Shown piece after piece: positions 15,716-24,863 of a stretch of 34,850 nucleotides of DNA. The stretch spans positions 1 to 34,850 of the forward strand of contig CABUHY010000022.1 in assembly GCA_902491475.1 (NCBI GenBank), written 5' to 3'. Every line of letters starts with the position of its first letter. Positions within the stretch are counted from its first letter, which is position 1. The notes under the pieces were generated by a model that worked only from the letters and a program-made list of their open reading frames with translations, searched no databases and was not told where the DNA came from. The position numbers and the translations under genes were made by a program. This stretch comes from an uncultured Eubacteriales bacterium. GTDB taxonomy: Bacteria > Bacillota > Clostridia > Oscillospirales > Acutalibacteraceae.

Positions 15716-16852
15716 TTGTGTAAAGAGATAAGAATAATATCGTTGATTGCGGCGGTTGTGTTATTGCTCAATTTAGGCGTTTATGCCGAAAATGAGCCGA
15801 AAGACATTTCCGCTTCCTCCGCTGTTCTGGTTGTAGCAGGTTCAAATGAGATCTTGTTTGAAAAGGCGGCATATGACAGGCGGTCTATGGCAAGCACCAC
15901 TAAAATTATGAGTGCCGTAATTGCCATTGAAAGCGGCAATCTTGACAAAGAAATTACCGTAACGGAAGAAATGACGGCGGTTGAGGGCACCTCAATGGGG
16001 CTTTTACCGGGCGACAAGGTAAGCATATCGGAGCTTGTTTACGGTATGCTTTTGTCCTCGGGCAACGATGCGGCAAATGCGACTGCGATTGCGGTCGGCG
16101 GAAGCGTTGAAAATTTTGTCGAAATGATGAATGAAAAAGCCGCAGAGCTCGGAATGACCTCAACCCACTTTTCCACTCCGTCGGGACTTGATGCAGACGA
16201 CCATTATTCTACCGCTTACGATATGGCTTTGCTCGGCTCGTATGCGCTTGAAAATGAGCGCTTTACCGAGATTTGCTCGTCTGAATCGGCGGTTGTCGAT
16301 TACGGCAATCCGCCATATAGGCGTAAGCTTACTAACCATAATAAGCTTCTCAAAATTTACGACGGCGCAATCGGAATTAAAACAGGCTTTACAAAAAAGA
16401 GCGGACGCTGTCTTGTTTCGGCTGCGAAAAGAGACGGTATAACGCTTGTTTGCGTTACGCTCAACGACCCGAATGATTGGGATGACCACGAAAAGATGCT
16501 CGATTACGGTTTCGGCGTTGTAAAAAAGTACAATAATTATCAAAAAGAGTTTTCTGTAAGACTTGTCGGAAGCGAAAAGACGGTTGTCGAAACACAGCTT
16601 CAAAGAGAGCCGCAGGCAGCTTCGGTGGGCGGCGAAATTACGCAAAAGGTGTATATCGAACACTTCTTGTATGCACCCGTCAAGGCGAATGATGTTATAG
16701 GGTATTCAACCTTTTGTTATTCAAACGGAAAAATTGCGGACACTGTGCCGATAATCGCAAAATATGATGTCGCAGAGGCACAGGCGGAAACGGCTGAACC
16801 CGAAAACGACGGATTTTTACACAGACTTTTAAGGAAAATCAAGGGAGAATGA
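15716..16852 (+). CDS. dacF: D-alanyl-D-alanine carboxypeptidase (DacF-like)
   Basis: This penicillin-binding protein of the S11 family removes the terminal D-Ala from peptidoglycan stem peptides. It has a signal peptide (hydrophobic core IISLIAAVVLLLNLG), the SxxK motif STTK, the SGN motif (LSSGNDAAN) and KTGF (GIKTGFTKKSGR), then a C-terminal DUF1958-like beta domain. In Bacillus DacF acts in spore cortex formation; the nearby gerW gene fits that. I prefer the TTG at 15716, 5 bases after AGGTGG; a GTG at 15707 is possible but lies inside the ribosome binding stretch. Confidence 0.9.
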   Translation: MCKEIRIISLIAAVVLLLNLGVYAENEPKDISASSAVLVVAGSNEILFEKAAYDRRSMASTTKIMSAVIAIESGNLDKEITVTEEMTAVEGTSMGLLPGDKVSISELVYGMLLSSGNDAANATAIAVGGSVENFVEMMNEKAAELGMTSTHFSTPSGLDADDHYSTAYDMALLGSYALENERFTEICSSESAVVDYGNPPYRRKLTNHNKLLKIYDGAIGIKTGFTKKSGRCLVSAAKRDGITLVCVTLNDPNDWDDHEKMLDYGFGVVKKYNNYQKEFSVRLVGSEKTVVETQLQREPQAASVGGEITQKVYIEHFLYAPVKANDVIGYSTFCYSNGKIADTVPIIAKYDVAEAQAETAEPENDGFLHRLLRKIKGE

Positions 16853-16853
16853 A

Positions 16854-17582
16854 ATGGCTGACGAAAAAATCAGACTTCAGAAATATCTTGCCGAATGCGG
16901 TATCGCTTCAAGGCGTAAATCGGAGGAGCTTATTGCCGCGGGTAAGGTCAAGGTAAACGGTGTAACCGCTTCAATCGGAGACAAGGTAAACCCTAAACAT
17001 GATAAGGTTACAGTCAGCGGTAAAAAGGCTGTAGGCGTTAAGAAAAGCGTTTATATAATGCTCAACAAGCCCAGAGGCTTCATTACCACTATGAGCGACG
17101 AGCACGACAGAAAGTGCGTTGCGGAGCTTGTAAAGGGCATAAATACAAGGGTGTATCCCGTAGGCAGGCTTGACAGAGAGTCGGAGGGCTTGCTTATAAT
17201 GACAAACGACGGCGAATTTGCAAACGCTCTTACGCATCCATCAAAGCATGTTTCAAAGACATACAGGGTTACGATAAGACCCGAGATTACCAAGGAGCAG
17301 GCAACGGCGTTCAGAAACGGTATTGAAATTGACGGCAGAATGACTGCTCCCGCCGATTTGAGAATACTTGAAGCGCAGGAAAACAGAACCGTTGTTGAGG
17401 TTACAATTTACGAGGGCAGAAACAGGCAGATAAGAAAAATGTTCGAAGCTCTCGGCATCGAAGTCGCAAGACTTAAAAGGACAAAGGTCGGTAATCTCAA
17501 GCTCGGTATGTTAAAGCAGGGCGATTACAGGGATTTGACTCCCGATGAGGTAAATTCGCTTTACGAGCTTGCAGGTAAGTAA
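16854..17582 (+). CDS. rluB: 23S rRNA pseudouridine synthase RluB-like
   Basis: The enzyme isomerises a uridine in the 23S rRNA, by homology near position 2605. The 242-residue protein has an N-terminal S4 RNA-binding domain (RLQKYLAECGIASRRKSEELI) and the RsuA/RluB catalytic motif GRLDRESEGLLIMTNDG with the active aspartate. YEGRNRQIRKMFEALG near the C-terminus is also typical. It starts one base after the dacF stop. RluB is preferred over RsuA or RluF from the family resemblance to Bacillus YpuL; substrate position is inference. Confidence 0.93.
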   Translation: MADEKIRLQKYLAECGIASRRKSEELIAAGKVKVNGVTASIGDKVNPKHDKVTVSGKKAVGVKKSVYIMLNKPRGFITTMSDEHDRKCVAELVKGINTRVYPVGRLDRESEGLLIMTNDGEFANALTHPSKHVSKTYRVTIRPEITKEQATAFRNGIEIDGRMTAPADLRILEAQENRTVVEVTIYEGRNRQIRKMFEALGIEVARLKRTKVGNLKLGMLKQGDYRDLTPDEVNSLYELAGK

Positions 17583-17607
17583 ATTTCCCGTCGGTCGGCA
17601 AGATGTA

Positions 17608-17636
17608 TTGACATATGTTGATAAAAATAGTAAAAT
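17608..17636 (+). promoter_or_regulatory. Sigma-A promoter of the yicC-spoVM run
   Basis: A perfect TTGACA (17608-17613), a 17-base spacer and TAAAAT (17631-17636), about 28 bases before the yicC ATG. It is the strongest promoter match seen upstream of this 15-gene series. Confidence 0.85.
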
Positions 17637-17664
17637 ATTTAGACTAAATTAGGACGGTATAATT

Positions 17665-18543
17665 ATGATAAAAAGTATGACAGGATACGGCAGGGCGGAA
17701 GAAACTGTCGATTCTATGAATATTGTCGTTGAGATTAAAAGCGTCAATCACAGATACTTTGAATTTTCCGCAAAGGTGCCGAGGGTTTACGGCTTCCTTG
17801 AGGAAAAGCTCAAATCCTTTACAAACTCGCTTGTTTCGAGGGGTAAGGTTGAGTGTTATGTCAGCATTGAATGCCTTGAGGATTCGGACACGCAGATTGT
17901 TGTAAACAAGGCGCTTGCCGAAGGGTATCTCAAAGCGGTAAAGGAGCTTGCGGAGGATTATTCGCTTGACGGCACAATTTCCGCTATGACTCTTTCACGC
18001 TATCCGGATGTACTTTCCGTTCATAAAGCCGCCGACGATGAGGAGAAAATATGGAACGCAGTTAAGGTTGTTGCAAAGAGTGCGATTGACCGTTTCATTG
18101 AAATGCGTGAGGTTGAGGGCGAGAAGTTAAGAAACGATGTTCTTTCCCGTGCCGATTACATAATCGAATGCGTCGAGTTCGTCGAGCAGCGTTCTCCCGA
18201 AACCGTTAAGGAATATAACGAAAAGCTCAAAATGAGGATTAAAGAGCTTATCGGCGACGCTTCGGTGGACGAGCAGAGGCTGCTCAATGAGGCGGCGATT
18301 TATGCGGACAAGATTGCCGTTGCAGAAGAGACGGTTCGTTTGAGAAGTCATATTTCACAGCTTCGCACATTTATGGACGCCGACGGAGCAATAGGCAGGA
18401 AGCTTGACTTCCTTGTTCAGGAAATCAACAGAGAGGCGAATACAATCGGTTCAAAGGCACAGGATGTTGAAATTGCAAAGCGTGTAATTTCCATCAAGGC
18501 GGAAGTTGAAAAGATTCGCGAGCAAATTCAGAACATAGAATAA
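17665..18543 (+). CDS. yicC: YicC family endoribonuclease
   Basis: The 292-residue protein starts with IKSMTGYGRAE, the YicC signature, followed by EIKSVNHRYFEF, and ends with the DUF1732 region (GRKLDFLVQEINREANTIGSKA). E. coli YicC is an endoribonuclease that affects small RNA RyhB turnover, and Firmicutes homologues (YloC) have RNase activity. It leads the remA-gmk-rpoZ series, an order conserved in Firmicutes. Confidence 0.94.
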   Translation: MIKSMTGYGRAEETVDSMNIVVEIKSVNHRYFEFSAKVPRVYGFLEEKLKSFTNSLVSRGKVECYVSIECLEDSDTQIVVNKALAEGYLKAVKELAEDYSLDGTISAMTLSRYPDVLSVHKAADDEEKIWNAVKVVAKSAIDRFIEMREVEGEKLRNDVLSRADYIIECVEFVEQRSPETVKEYNEKLKMRIKELIGDASVDEQRLLNEAAIYADKIAVAEETVRLRSHISQLRTFMDADGAIGRKLDFLVQEINREANTIGSKAQDVEIAKRVISIKAEVEKIREQIQNIE

Positions 18544-18555
18544 GGAAGTTATATA

Positions 18556-18819
18556 ATGAAACTTGTAAACATCGGCTTCGGTAATGCGGTAAACGCAAGC
18601 CGTGTTCTTTCGGTAGTCAACCCCGAATCTGCGCCCGTTAAGCGTTTGGTTCAGGACGCCAAAGACCAAAAACTTTTAATCGACGCAACGCAGGGCAGGC
18701 GTACGAGGGCTGTCATTATAACCGACAGCAATCATGTCATTTTGTCCTATCTCCAAACCGAGAAAATATTGAGCCGATTTAACGAAGACAGCGCAACGGA
18801 GGAACTGATAAATGAATAA
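18556..18819 (+). CDS. remA: RemA/DUF370 family DNA-binding regulator
   Basis: The 87-residue protein has the DUF370 pattern IGFGNAVNASRVLSVV, LIDATQGRRTRAVI and HVILSYLQ. In B. subtilis RemA is an unusual ring-forming DNA-binding protein that activates biofilm matrix and osmoprotection genes. Its placement between yicC and gmk is the standard order. It overlaps gmk by 8 bases. AAGGAAG precedes the ATG. Confidence 0.93.
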   Translation: MKLVNIGFGNAVNASRVLSVVNPESAPVKRLVQDAKDQKLLIDATQGRRTRAVIITDSNHVILSYLQTEKILSRFNEDSATEELINE

Positions 18820-19369
18820 TAAAGGCAGACTTGTTCTTTTCTCGGGTCCTTCGGGTGTAGGAAAAGATACTTTACTTGAAATTCTCTTGAAAAAGAAGCC
18901 CGAGCTTCGTCATTCCGTTTCAATCACGACAAGAAAGAAAAGGGAAAATGAAGTTGACGGCGTCGATTATTTTTTCATATCCCGTGAAAGATTTGAAAAT
19001 ATGATTGACACAAACGGCGTTCTCGAATATACTCAATACGGCGTAAATCTTTACGGTACACCGAAAGAGCCGATTGACAACTGGTTAAGCGAGGGCGAAA
19101 CGGTTATACTTAAAATTGAGGTTCACGGTGCGGAGAACATCAAAAAAATGTATCCCGACGAGTCGGTTGCCATATTCATTATGCCCCCGTCGATAGAGGT
19201 GCTTGAACAAAGGCTTCGTCTGAGAGGCACCGAAAACGAGGAGGACCTTGTCAGACGAATGGAAATCGCGACATCCGAAATTGAAAAAAGCGTTGATTAC
19301 GATTATATTATTGTAAATGACGACCTCGAAAGCGCAGCCGAAGAGGTTCTTAAAATTTTAGATAAATAA
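18812..19369 (+). CDS. gmk: Guanylate kinase
   Basis: Gmk converts GMP to GDP with ATP and is essential for guanine nucleotide supply. The 185-residue protein has the P-loop SGPSGVGKDT, the GMP-binding segment TTRKKRENEVDGVDYFF and ILKIEVHGAENIK, plus the lid RLRLRGTENEEDLVRR. GGAGGA inside the end of remA is the ribosome binding site, so translation is coupled. Confidence 0.95.
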   Translation: MNNKGRLVLFSGPSGVGKDTLLEILLKKKPELRHSVSITTRKKRENEVDGVDYFFISRERFENMIDTNGVLEYTQYGVNLYGTPKEPIDNWLSEGETVILKIEVHGAENIKKMYPDESVAIFIMPPSIEVLEQRLRLRGTENEEDLVRRMEIATSEIEKSVDYDYIIVNDDLESAAEEVLKILDK

Positions 19370-19390
19370 TATTTCAGAGAGGTAATATTT

Positions 19391-19603
19391 ATGGTATTCA
19401 ATCCGAATTTGACAAAAGTTTTAGCAAATCATCTCAGCCGTTATTCTCTTGTTATCGCGACTGCGAAAAGAGCAAGGGAAATTGCCGAGGAGGCTGAAGA
19501 AAACGGCGAAATTCTTACGGAGAAGCCCGTAAGCCTTGCGCTTGACGAAATCGTTGAGGGTAAAATCAAGGTTGTTGAGCCGGAAGAGATAAGATATTTA
19601 TAA
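19391..19603 (+). CDS. rpoZ: RNA polymerase omega subunit
   Basis: Omega helps assemble RNA polymerase by holding the beta-prime subunit. The 70-residue protein has the omega core SRYSLVIATAKRAREIAEEA, with the helix that follows and a short C-terminal tail (KPVSLALDEIVEGKI). AGAGAGGT lies before the ATG. Location after gmk is conserved across Firmicutes. Confidence 0.94.
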   Translation: MVFNPNLTKVLANHLSRYSLVIATAKRAREIAEEAEENGEILTEKPVSLALDEIVEGKIKVVEPEEIRYL

Positions 19604-19640
19604 TTTATATCGGTAAATGTTGTCGGGAGGTGGTATATCT

Positions 19641-22097
19641 ATGACCGAAATCATTGCTAAGGTAGCGGTGGAGAACACCGCATACAGCTTTGATGAGGCA
19701 TTTGATTATGCCATTCCCGACTTTTTGCTTTCCGAGGTTGTGCCGGGAAAAAGGGTTGTCGTTCCTTTCGGAAGAGGCAACACCAAGCGTCAGGGCTTTG
19801 TGTTTGCACTGCGTGAAAACAAGTCTGATGTTGAGCTTAAAAGTATTTCGGCGGTGCTTGATTCGGCGCCGCTTCTTAATAACGAAATGCTCCGTCTTGC
19901 CGTTTTTCTCAAGGAGCAGACTTTTTGCACCCTATATGAGGCGGCAAAGGCAATGCTTCCGTCGGGCTTCGGGCTTAAATTCGTAAATTCATATATGCTC
20001 AATCCGAATTTTGTATATGACGAGGCTTTATGTCTTACCGATGACGAAAAGGCGGTAACCGATTATCTAAAACCCAAGGATTATGTCTATGAGAGCAAAA
20101 TACTCAAAGATTTGGGATTTGACAAAAACTCGGGAATTGTAAAAGGACTTTGTTCAAAGGGCTATGTTGTAAGCAATGCGTTTACGGTTGAAAGAATCGG
20201 CAACGCCTCCGTTAAAATGGCAAGGCTTACGCAGTTTTATTACGAGTCAAACGCACTTCCGAAGTTTTCCGCAAAGCAAAAGTCGGTTATCAAGCTTCTC
20301 GAGGACATAGGTTCTGCGAGCGTAAAGGAAATCTGTTATTTTACGGGCGTTACATATGCGGTTGTTGTGACTTTGCAGAAAAAAGGCGTAATTGAGGTTT
20401 TTGAAAACGAAACCTACCGTAAACCGAAGATACAAAAAGGTCTGCACAAAAGCAAGGAGTTAATCCTGTCGGACGAGCAGGATAAGGCTTATTCGGAGCT
20501 TTCCCGTAAATACCGTGAGGGTAAGTCACACACGGCGCTTTTGTTCGGCGTTACGGGCTCCGGCAAGACCACGGTCTTTATGAAGCTTATCGACGATGTA
20601 ATAAAGGACGGCAAATCCGTCATAGTTATGGTTCCCGAAATATCGCTTACTCCGCAAATGCTCTCGATTTTCTATGAGAGATACGGCGACGAGGTTGCCG
20701 TGTTCCACAGCGGTCTTTCCATGGGAGAGCGCAAGGACGAGTGGAAAAGAGTTTATGAAAAAAAGGCAAAAATTGCCGTCGGTACACGCTCTGCGGTGTT
20801 TGCACCCGTTGAAAACCTCGGACTTATCATAATCGATGAGGAGCAGGAGTCGTCCTATAAGTCTGAAATGACCCCGAGATATAACGCAAAAGATGTTGCG
20901 AAATTCAGGACAAAGTATAACAATTCATTGCTTGTCCTCGCTTCGGCAACACCGTCAATATCCGATTATGCGGCGGCACAAAGCGGCGCAGTGTCGCTGT
21001 GTGTGCTTCACGAGCGATACGGTAACGCCGTACTGCCCGAGGTAATCACAACCGAAATGAAATACGCCGCCGACGCAAAGGTGCGTAAAAACCTTTCCGA
21101 AGTGCTTGAAAATGCGATTGGCGAGGCTCTTTCGCAAAAGCACCAGTCAATACTTTTGCTCAACAGGCGTGGCTTTAATACATTTGCTTCGTGCGGAGCG
21201 TGCGGTAAGGTAAAGGTGTGTCCGCATTGCAGTATCTCGCTGACATATCATTCAAAAAACAGGCGGCTGATGTGCCATTACTGCGGATATTCCGAGCCGT
21301 TTACGGATACCTGTTCGTACTGCGGAGAAAAAGCCGTTATGTATTCGGGCTTCGGTACGCAGAAGCTGGAGGACGAGCTTCACGAAAAATTCCCCGACGC
21401 CCGTGTTTTGAGGCTTGATACCGATTCAACCTCCACACGGTATTCCTTTGAAAATTCGTTAAAGGATTTTGCCGACGGCAAGTACGATATTTTAGTCGGT
21501 ACGCAGATGGTTGCAAAAGGGCTTGATTTCCCGAATGTAACCCTTGTAGGCGTTGTCTCCATTGACCAACAGCTGTTCAATGACGATTATAAAAGCGCCG
21601 AGCGTGCCTTTGATTTGCTCACGCAGGTTGTCGGCAGGGCAGGACGGGGAGACTTAAAGGGCAAGGCTGTTATACAGACCGCTTTCCCCGACAACGAAAT
21701 TATCCGTCTTGCGGCGAAGCAGGACTATGAGTCGTTTTTTAATTCGGAAATCAGAATAAGAAAAGCGCTTATTTATCCTCCGTACTGTGATTTCTGCGCC
21801 GTGAATTTTGTCGGTAAAGACGAAGCGCAGACAAAGCAGGCGGCAAAAAGCTTCTTTGAAAGCGTTAAATACCTGCACGGCTACGGCTATCCCGACCTCG
21901 GAATTATCCTTTTAAGTCCGATAGCGCCGAGAATTGAAAAAGTTGCCGACAAGTACCGCAACAGGGTAATAATAAAGTGTAAAAACAACGCAAGGTTCAG
22001 AGCCTTTATCTCAACTTTGCTTAAAAATTATATGAACGATAAAAAATTCAAGGATGTAACCGTTTTTGCGGATATAAATCCCGAAAATATGTTTTGA
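19641..22097 (+). CDS. priA: Primosomal replication helicase PriA
   Basis: PriA is the 3'-5' helicase that reloads the replisome at stalled forks. The 818-residue protein has the N-terminal fork-binding domain (FDYAIP), Walker A GVTGSGKTT (from residue 303), Walker B DEEQ (399-402; many homologues have DEEH), eight zinc-binding cysteines in four CxxC pairs (CGAC, CPHC, CHYC, CSYC) and the helicase motifs GTQMVAKGLDFPNV and QVVGRAGR. I choose the ATG at 19641, 8 bases after GGAGGTGG, not the ATG at 19617, which lies upstream of that site. Confidence 0.95.
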   Translation: MTEIIAKVAVENTAYSFDEAFDYAIPDFLLSEVVPGKRVVVPFGRGNTKRQGFVFALRENKSDVELKSISAVLDSAPLLNNEMLRLAVFLKEQTFCTLYEAAKAMLPSGFGLKFVNSYMLNPNFVYDEALCLTDDEKAVTDYLKPKDYVYESKILKDLGFDKNSGIVKGLCSKGYVVSNAFTVERIGNASVKMARLTQFYYESNALPKFSAKQKSVIKLLEDIGSASVKEICYFTGVTYAVVVTLQKKGVIEVFENETYRKPKIQKGLHKSKELILSDEQDKAYSELSRKYREGKSHTALLFGVTGSGKTTVFMKLIDDVIKDGKSVIVMVPEISLTPQMLSIFYERYGDEVAVFHSGLSMGERKDEWKRVYEKKAKIAVGTRSAVFAPVENLGLIIIDEEQESSYKSEMTPRYNAKDVAKFRTKYNNSLLVLASATPSISDYAAAQSGAVSLCVLHERYGNAVLPEVITTEMKYAADAKVRKNLSEVLENAIGEALSQKHQSILLLNRRGFNTFASCGACGKVKVCPHCSISLTYHSKNRRLMCHYCGYSEPFTDTCSYCGEKAVMYSGFGTQKLEDELHEKFPDARVLRLDTDSTSTRYSFENSLKDFADGKYDILVGTQMVAKGLDFPNVTLVGVVSIDQQLFNDDYKSAERAFDLLTQVVGRAGRGDLKGKAVIQTAFPDNEIIRLAAKQDYESFFNSEIRIRKALIYPPYCDFCAVNFVGKDEAQTKQAAKSFFESVKYLHGYGYPDLGIILLSPIAPRIEKVADKYRNRVIIKCKNNARFRAFISTLLKNYMNDKKFKDVTVFADINPENMF

Positions 22098-22107
22098 GGT
22101 GTGTAAA

Positions 22108-22590
22108 ATGGCTATCAGAAATATCAGAATAAACGATGACCCGATTTTGAAAAAGACAAGCAGAAAGGTTGAAAAGTTTGACGACAGGCTTCACATTTTG
22201 CTTGACGATATGAAGGACACGCTTTATAAAGCGGAGGGATGCGGTCTTGCGGCAGTGCAGGTAGGCGTGCTTAAAAGAGTTGTGCTTGTCGATGTCGGCG
22301 ACGGACTTTTGGAGCTTATCAATCCCGAAATAATCGAAACCTCGGGCGAACAGTACGAGGTTGAAGGCTGTCTTTCACTGCCGGGTAAGAGCGGCATTAC
22401 CAAGCGCCCGATGTGCGTTAAGGTAAAGGCGCAGAACAGAGACGGCAGATGGTGTCAGTATAAGGGCGAGGGTCTTAAAGCAAGGGCGTTCTGTCACGAA
22501 ATCGACCATCTTGACGGTCATCTCTACACGGAGAGGCTTGCTCCCGAGGAAGTTATCGAAAAAATCAAAAGAGAGAACGATATAGATTAA
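22108..22590 (+). CDS. def: Peptide deformylase
   Basis: Def removes the formyl group from new proteins. The 160-residue enzyme has all three motifs: GCGLAAVQ (44-51), EGCLSL (86-91, C88 metal ligand) and HEIDHLDG (130-137, two His metal ligands and catalytic Glu). I choose the ATG at 22108 behind GAGGTG; the GTG at 22099 lies inside that site. The gene directly follows priA and precedes fmt, the classical order. Confidence 0.96.
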   Translation: MAIRNIRINDDPILKKTSRKVEKFDDRLHILLDDMKDTLYKAEGCGLAAVQVGVLKRVVLVDVGDGLLELINPEIIETSGEQYEVEGCLSLPGKSGITKRPMCVKVKAQNRDGRWCQYKGEGLKARAFCHEIDHLDGHLYTERLAPEEVIEKIKRENDID

Positions 22591-22595
22591 AATTC

Positions 22596-22624
22596 AACGC
22601 CTTGCGATGCTGTAACAAGGCGTT
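22596..22624 (+). promoter_or_regulatory. Hairpin between def and fmt
   Basis: AACGCCTTG (22596-22604) and CAAGGCGTT (22616-22624) form a perfect 9-bp stem with an 11-base loop. The bases after it (TCAAATATCC) are not a T-run, so it is more likely an RNA stability or processing element than a terminator. Confidence 0.5.
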
Positions 22625-22655
22625 TCAAATATCCGACAGCGGAAAGATATTGAAT

Positions 22656-23585
22656 ATGAAAATTGTTTTTATGGGAACTCCCGATTTCTCCGTTCCTTGT
22701 CTTGAAAGGCTTATTTCGGACGGCGAAGATGTTGTCGGCGTGTTCACTCAACCCGATAAACCCAAGGGCAGGGGCTATGAAATGGCTTTTTCGCCCGTAA
22801 AGGAATGTGCTTTGAAGCATAATATCCCTGTTTTTCAGCCGAAGTCAATGAAAGACGGCGAAGCGCTGAAAATTATGGAGGAATTAAGCCCCGATTTGAC
22901 GATTGTCGTCGCATACGGCAAGATACTTCCGAAGGAAATACTTTATTTTCCGAAGTATAATTCAATAAATATTCACGCCTCGCTGCTGCCTGCATACAGG
23001 GGAGCAGCACCGATACAGTGGTCTATCCTCAACGGCGAAAAGCAGACGGGCGTTACCTCAATGCTTATGAATGAGGGGCTCGATACGGGCGATATGCTTT
23101 TGTCGGAGAAAATCGATATAACCGAAAATATGAACGCTGGCGAGCTTCACGATGCACTTTCCGTAATGGGTGCGGAGGTTATGAGCAAGACAATAGAACA
23201 GGTAAAAACAAATTCGCTCAAACCCGTAAAACAGGACGACTCGCTTTCAAATTATTCTCCGATGCTCTCAAAAGCTCTTTGTCCGACCGATTTTTCAAAG
23301 AGTGCGCAGGAGGTTCACAATCATATCAGAGGACTTTCCCCGTGGCCTGTTGCGACCGCAACGCTCAACGGTAAAAAGTTAAAGCTTCATTCCTCCGTTA
23401 TAGGCGCAAAAACCGCACTTCCGGCTGGTACGGTAGTGTCGACCGACGGTGTTATTTCGGTTGCCTGCGGAGACGGAGTTTGCGTTGACATTCTCTCTGT
23501 TCAGGCAGAGGGTAAAAAGCGTATGAGTTCTAAAGATTTTCTCTTGGGACATAAAATTGAGAAAGGCTCGGTTATGAGCAAATGA
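22656..23585 (+). CDS. fmt: Methionyl-tRNA formyltransferase
   Basis: Fmt formylates initiator Met-tRNA using 10-formyltetrahydrofolate. The protein of 309 residues starts KIVFMGTPDFSVP and carries the folate-binding and catalytic motif SINIHASLLPAYRGAAPIQW (Asn and His), then the C-terminal OB-like domain (LSPWPVATATLNGKKLKLH). The ATG at 22656 gives the family N-terminus; upstream in-frame codons from 22602 cross the hairpin and are not family-like. It overlaps rsmB by 4 bases. Confidence 0.95.
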   Translation: MKIVFMGTPDFSVPCLERLISDGEDVVGVFTQPDKPKGRGYEMAFSPVKECALKHNIPVFQPKSMKDGEALKIMEELSPDLTIVVAYGKILPKEILYFPKYNSINIHASLLPAYRGAAPIQWSILNGEKQTGVTSMLMNEGLDTGDMLLSEKIDITENMNAGELHDALSVMGAEVMSKTIEQVKTNSLKPVKQDDSLSNYSPMLSKALCPTDFSKSAQEVHNHIRGLSPWPVATATLNGKKLKLHSSVIGAKTALPAGTVVSTDGVISVACGDGVCVDILSVQAEGKKRMSSKDFLLGHKIEKGSVMSK

Positions 23586-24862
23586 ACGACAGACAGTCCG
23601 CTTTCAAAATACTCAACAAAATAGAAAAAGATAAGGCTTACACCAACCTTGCGTTGGACTCTTATTTGCGTACCAATGCGGGAGAGGTTTACTCATCATC
23701 GTTTGTTACGGCGCTGGTTTACGGCGTTACGGAGCGAATCGTTACCCTTGATTGGGTGCTGTCAAAGTATTTGCAGAAGCCTTTGAAGAAGCTCAAGCCC
23801 GAAGTGCTGACAATATTGCGTATGGGAGCTTATCAGCTTAAATTTATGGACTCCGTGCCCGATTCCGCCGCCGTAAACGAAAGCGTTAAGCTTGCAAAAA
23901 ATAACGGCTGCGCCTTTGCCTCGGGGCTTGTAAATTCGGTTTTGCGAAAGGTGTCTGCGGAGGAGCTCGAATATCCCGAAACGGACGACCCGATTTTTGA
24001 TATGAGCATACGCTATTCCTGCCCGTATCCTTTGGTTTCGCATTATTGCGCCGATTACGGCACGGAAAATGCCGAGGGTATTCTCTCTCATTCAATCGGC
24101 AAACAGAGCATATTTGCAAGGGTAAACACGCTTAAAACCGATTTTGAAGAGCTTAAATCATCTTTCGGCAAGGACGATATTGAAATTGCTCCTTGTGACG
24201 GGATTGAAAACCATTTCGAGTTTAAGACTCACTGCGCCGTCGAAAGCTTGCCTCAATATTTGGACGGACTTTTCCATATTCAGGATATTTCGTCCGCAAT
24301 TTGCGTAAAAAGCCTTGAACTCAAAGAAAATATGACTCTTATCGATGTTTGCGCAGCACCGGGCGGAAAGACCTTTACCGCCGCGCAGTATATGAATAAC
24401 AAGGGCAAAATCTACGCCTTTGACCTGCACGAACACAGGGTAAAGCTGATTTCCGACGGTGCAAAAAGGCTCGGTATCGATATTGTATCGGCACAGCAGT
24501 GGGACGCACTTGCCGTAAAAGACGGTTTGAAAGGAACCGCCGACAGGGTGCTTTGCGATGTCCCTTGCTCGGGGCTCGGTGTAATCGGCAGAAAGCCCGA
24601 AATACGCTTCAAGGACCTCGGTTTAATTGACAAATTAACCCAAACACAGTATAATATTTTAGTCAATGCATCCGAATATCTCAAGCCCGACGGCTTGCTT
24701 GTCTACTCGACCTGCTCGCTTAATAAGGCTGAAAACGAAAATGTCTGTGATAAGTTCTTGTCACAGCATCCGCAATTTGAGAAACACAGGGAGTATCTGA
24801 CGCTGTTTCCCCACATAAACAATTCCGACGGATTTTTTATTGCGGTATTTAGGAGAACATAA
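23582..24862 (+). CDS. rsmB: 16S rRNA m5C967 methyltransferase RsmB
   Basis: RsmB methylates C967 of 16S rRNA. The 426-residue protein has the NusB-like N-terminal domain (SAFKILNKIEKDKAYTNLAL) and a Rossmann methyltransferase domain with the SAM loop DVCAAPGGKTF. The first catalytic Cys is in DVPCSGLGVIGRKPEI and the second in YSTCSLNKAENE. The initial ATG overlaps the end of fmt (ATGA). Its 3' end contains the ribosome binding site of rlmN. Confidence 0.95.
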   Translation: MNDRQSAFKILNKIEKDKAYTNLALDSYLRTNAGEVYSSSFVTALVYGVTERIVTLDWVLSKYLQKPLKKLKPEVLTILRMGAYQLKFMDSVPDSAAVNESVKLAKNNGCAFASGLVNSVLRKVSAEELEYPETDDPIFDMSIRYSCPYPLVSHYCADYGTENAEGILSHSIGKQSIFARVNTLKTDFEELKSSFGKDDIEIAPCDGIENHFEFKTHCAVESLPQYLDGLFHIQDISSAICVKSLELKENMTLIDVCAAPGGKTFTAAQYMNNKGKIYAFDLHEHRVKLISDGAKRLGIDIVSAQQWDALAVKDGLKGTADRVLCDVPCSGLGVIGRKPEIRFKDLGLIDKLTQTQYNILVNASEYLKPDGLLVYSTCSLNKAENENVCDKFLSQHPQFEKHREYLTLFPHINNSDGFFIAVFRRT

Positions 24863-24863
24863 T

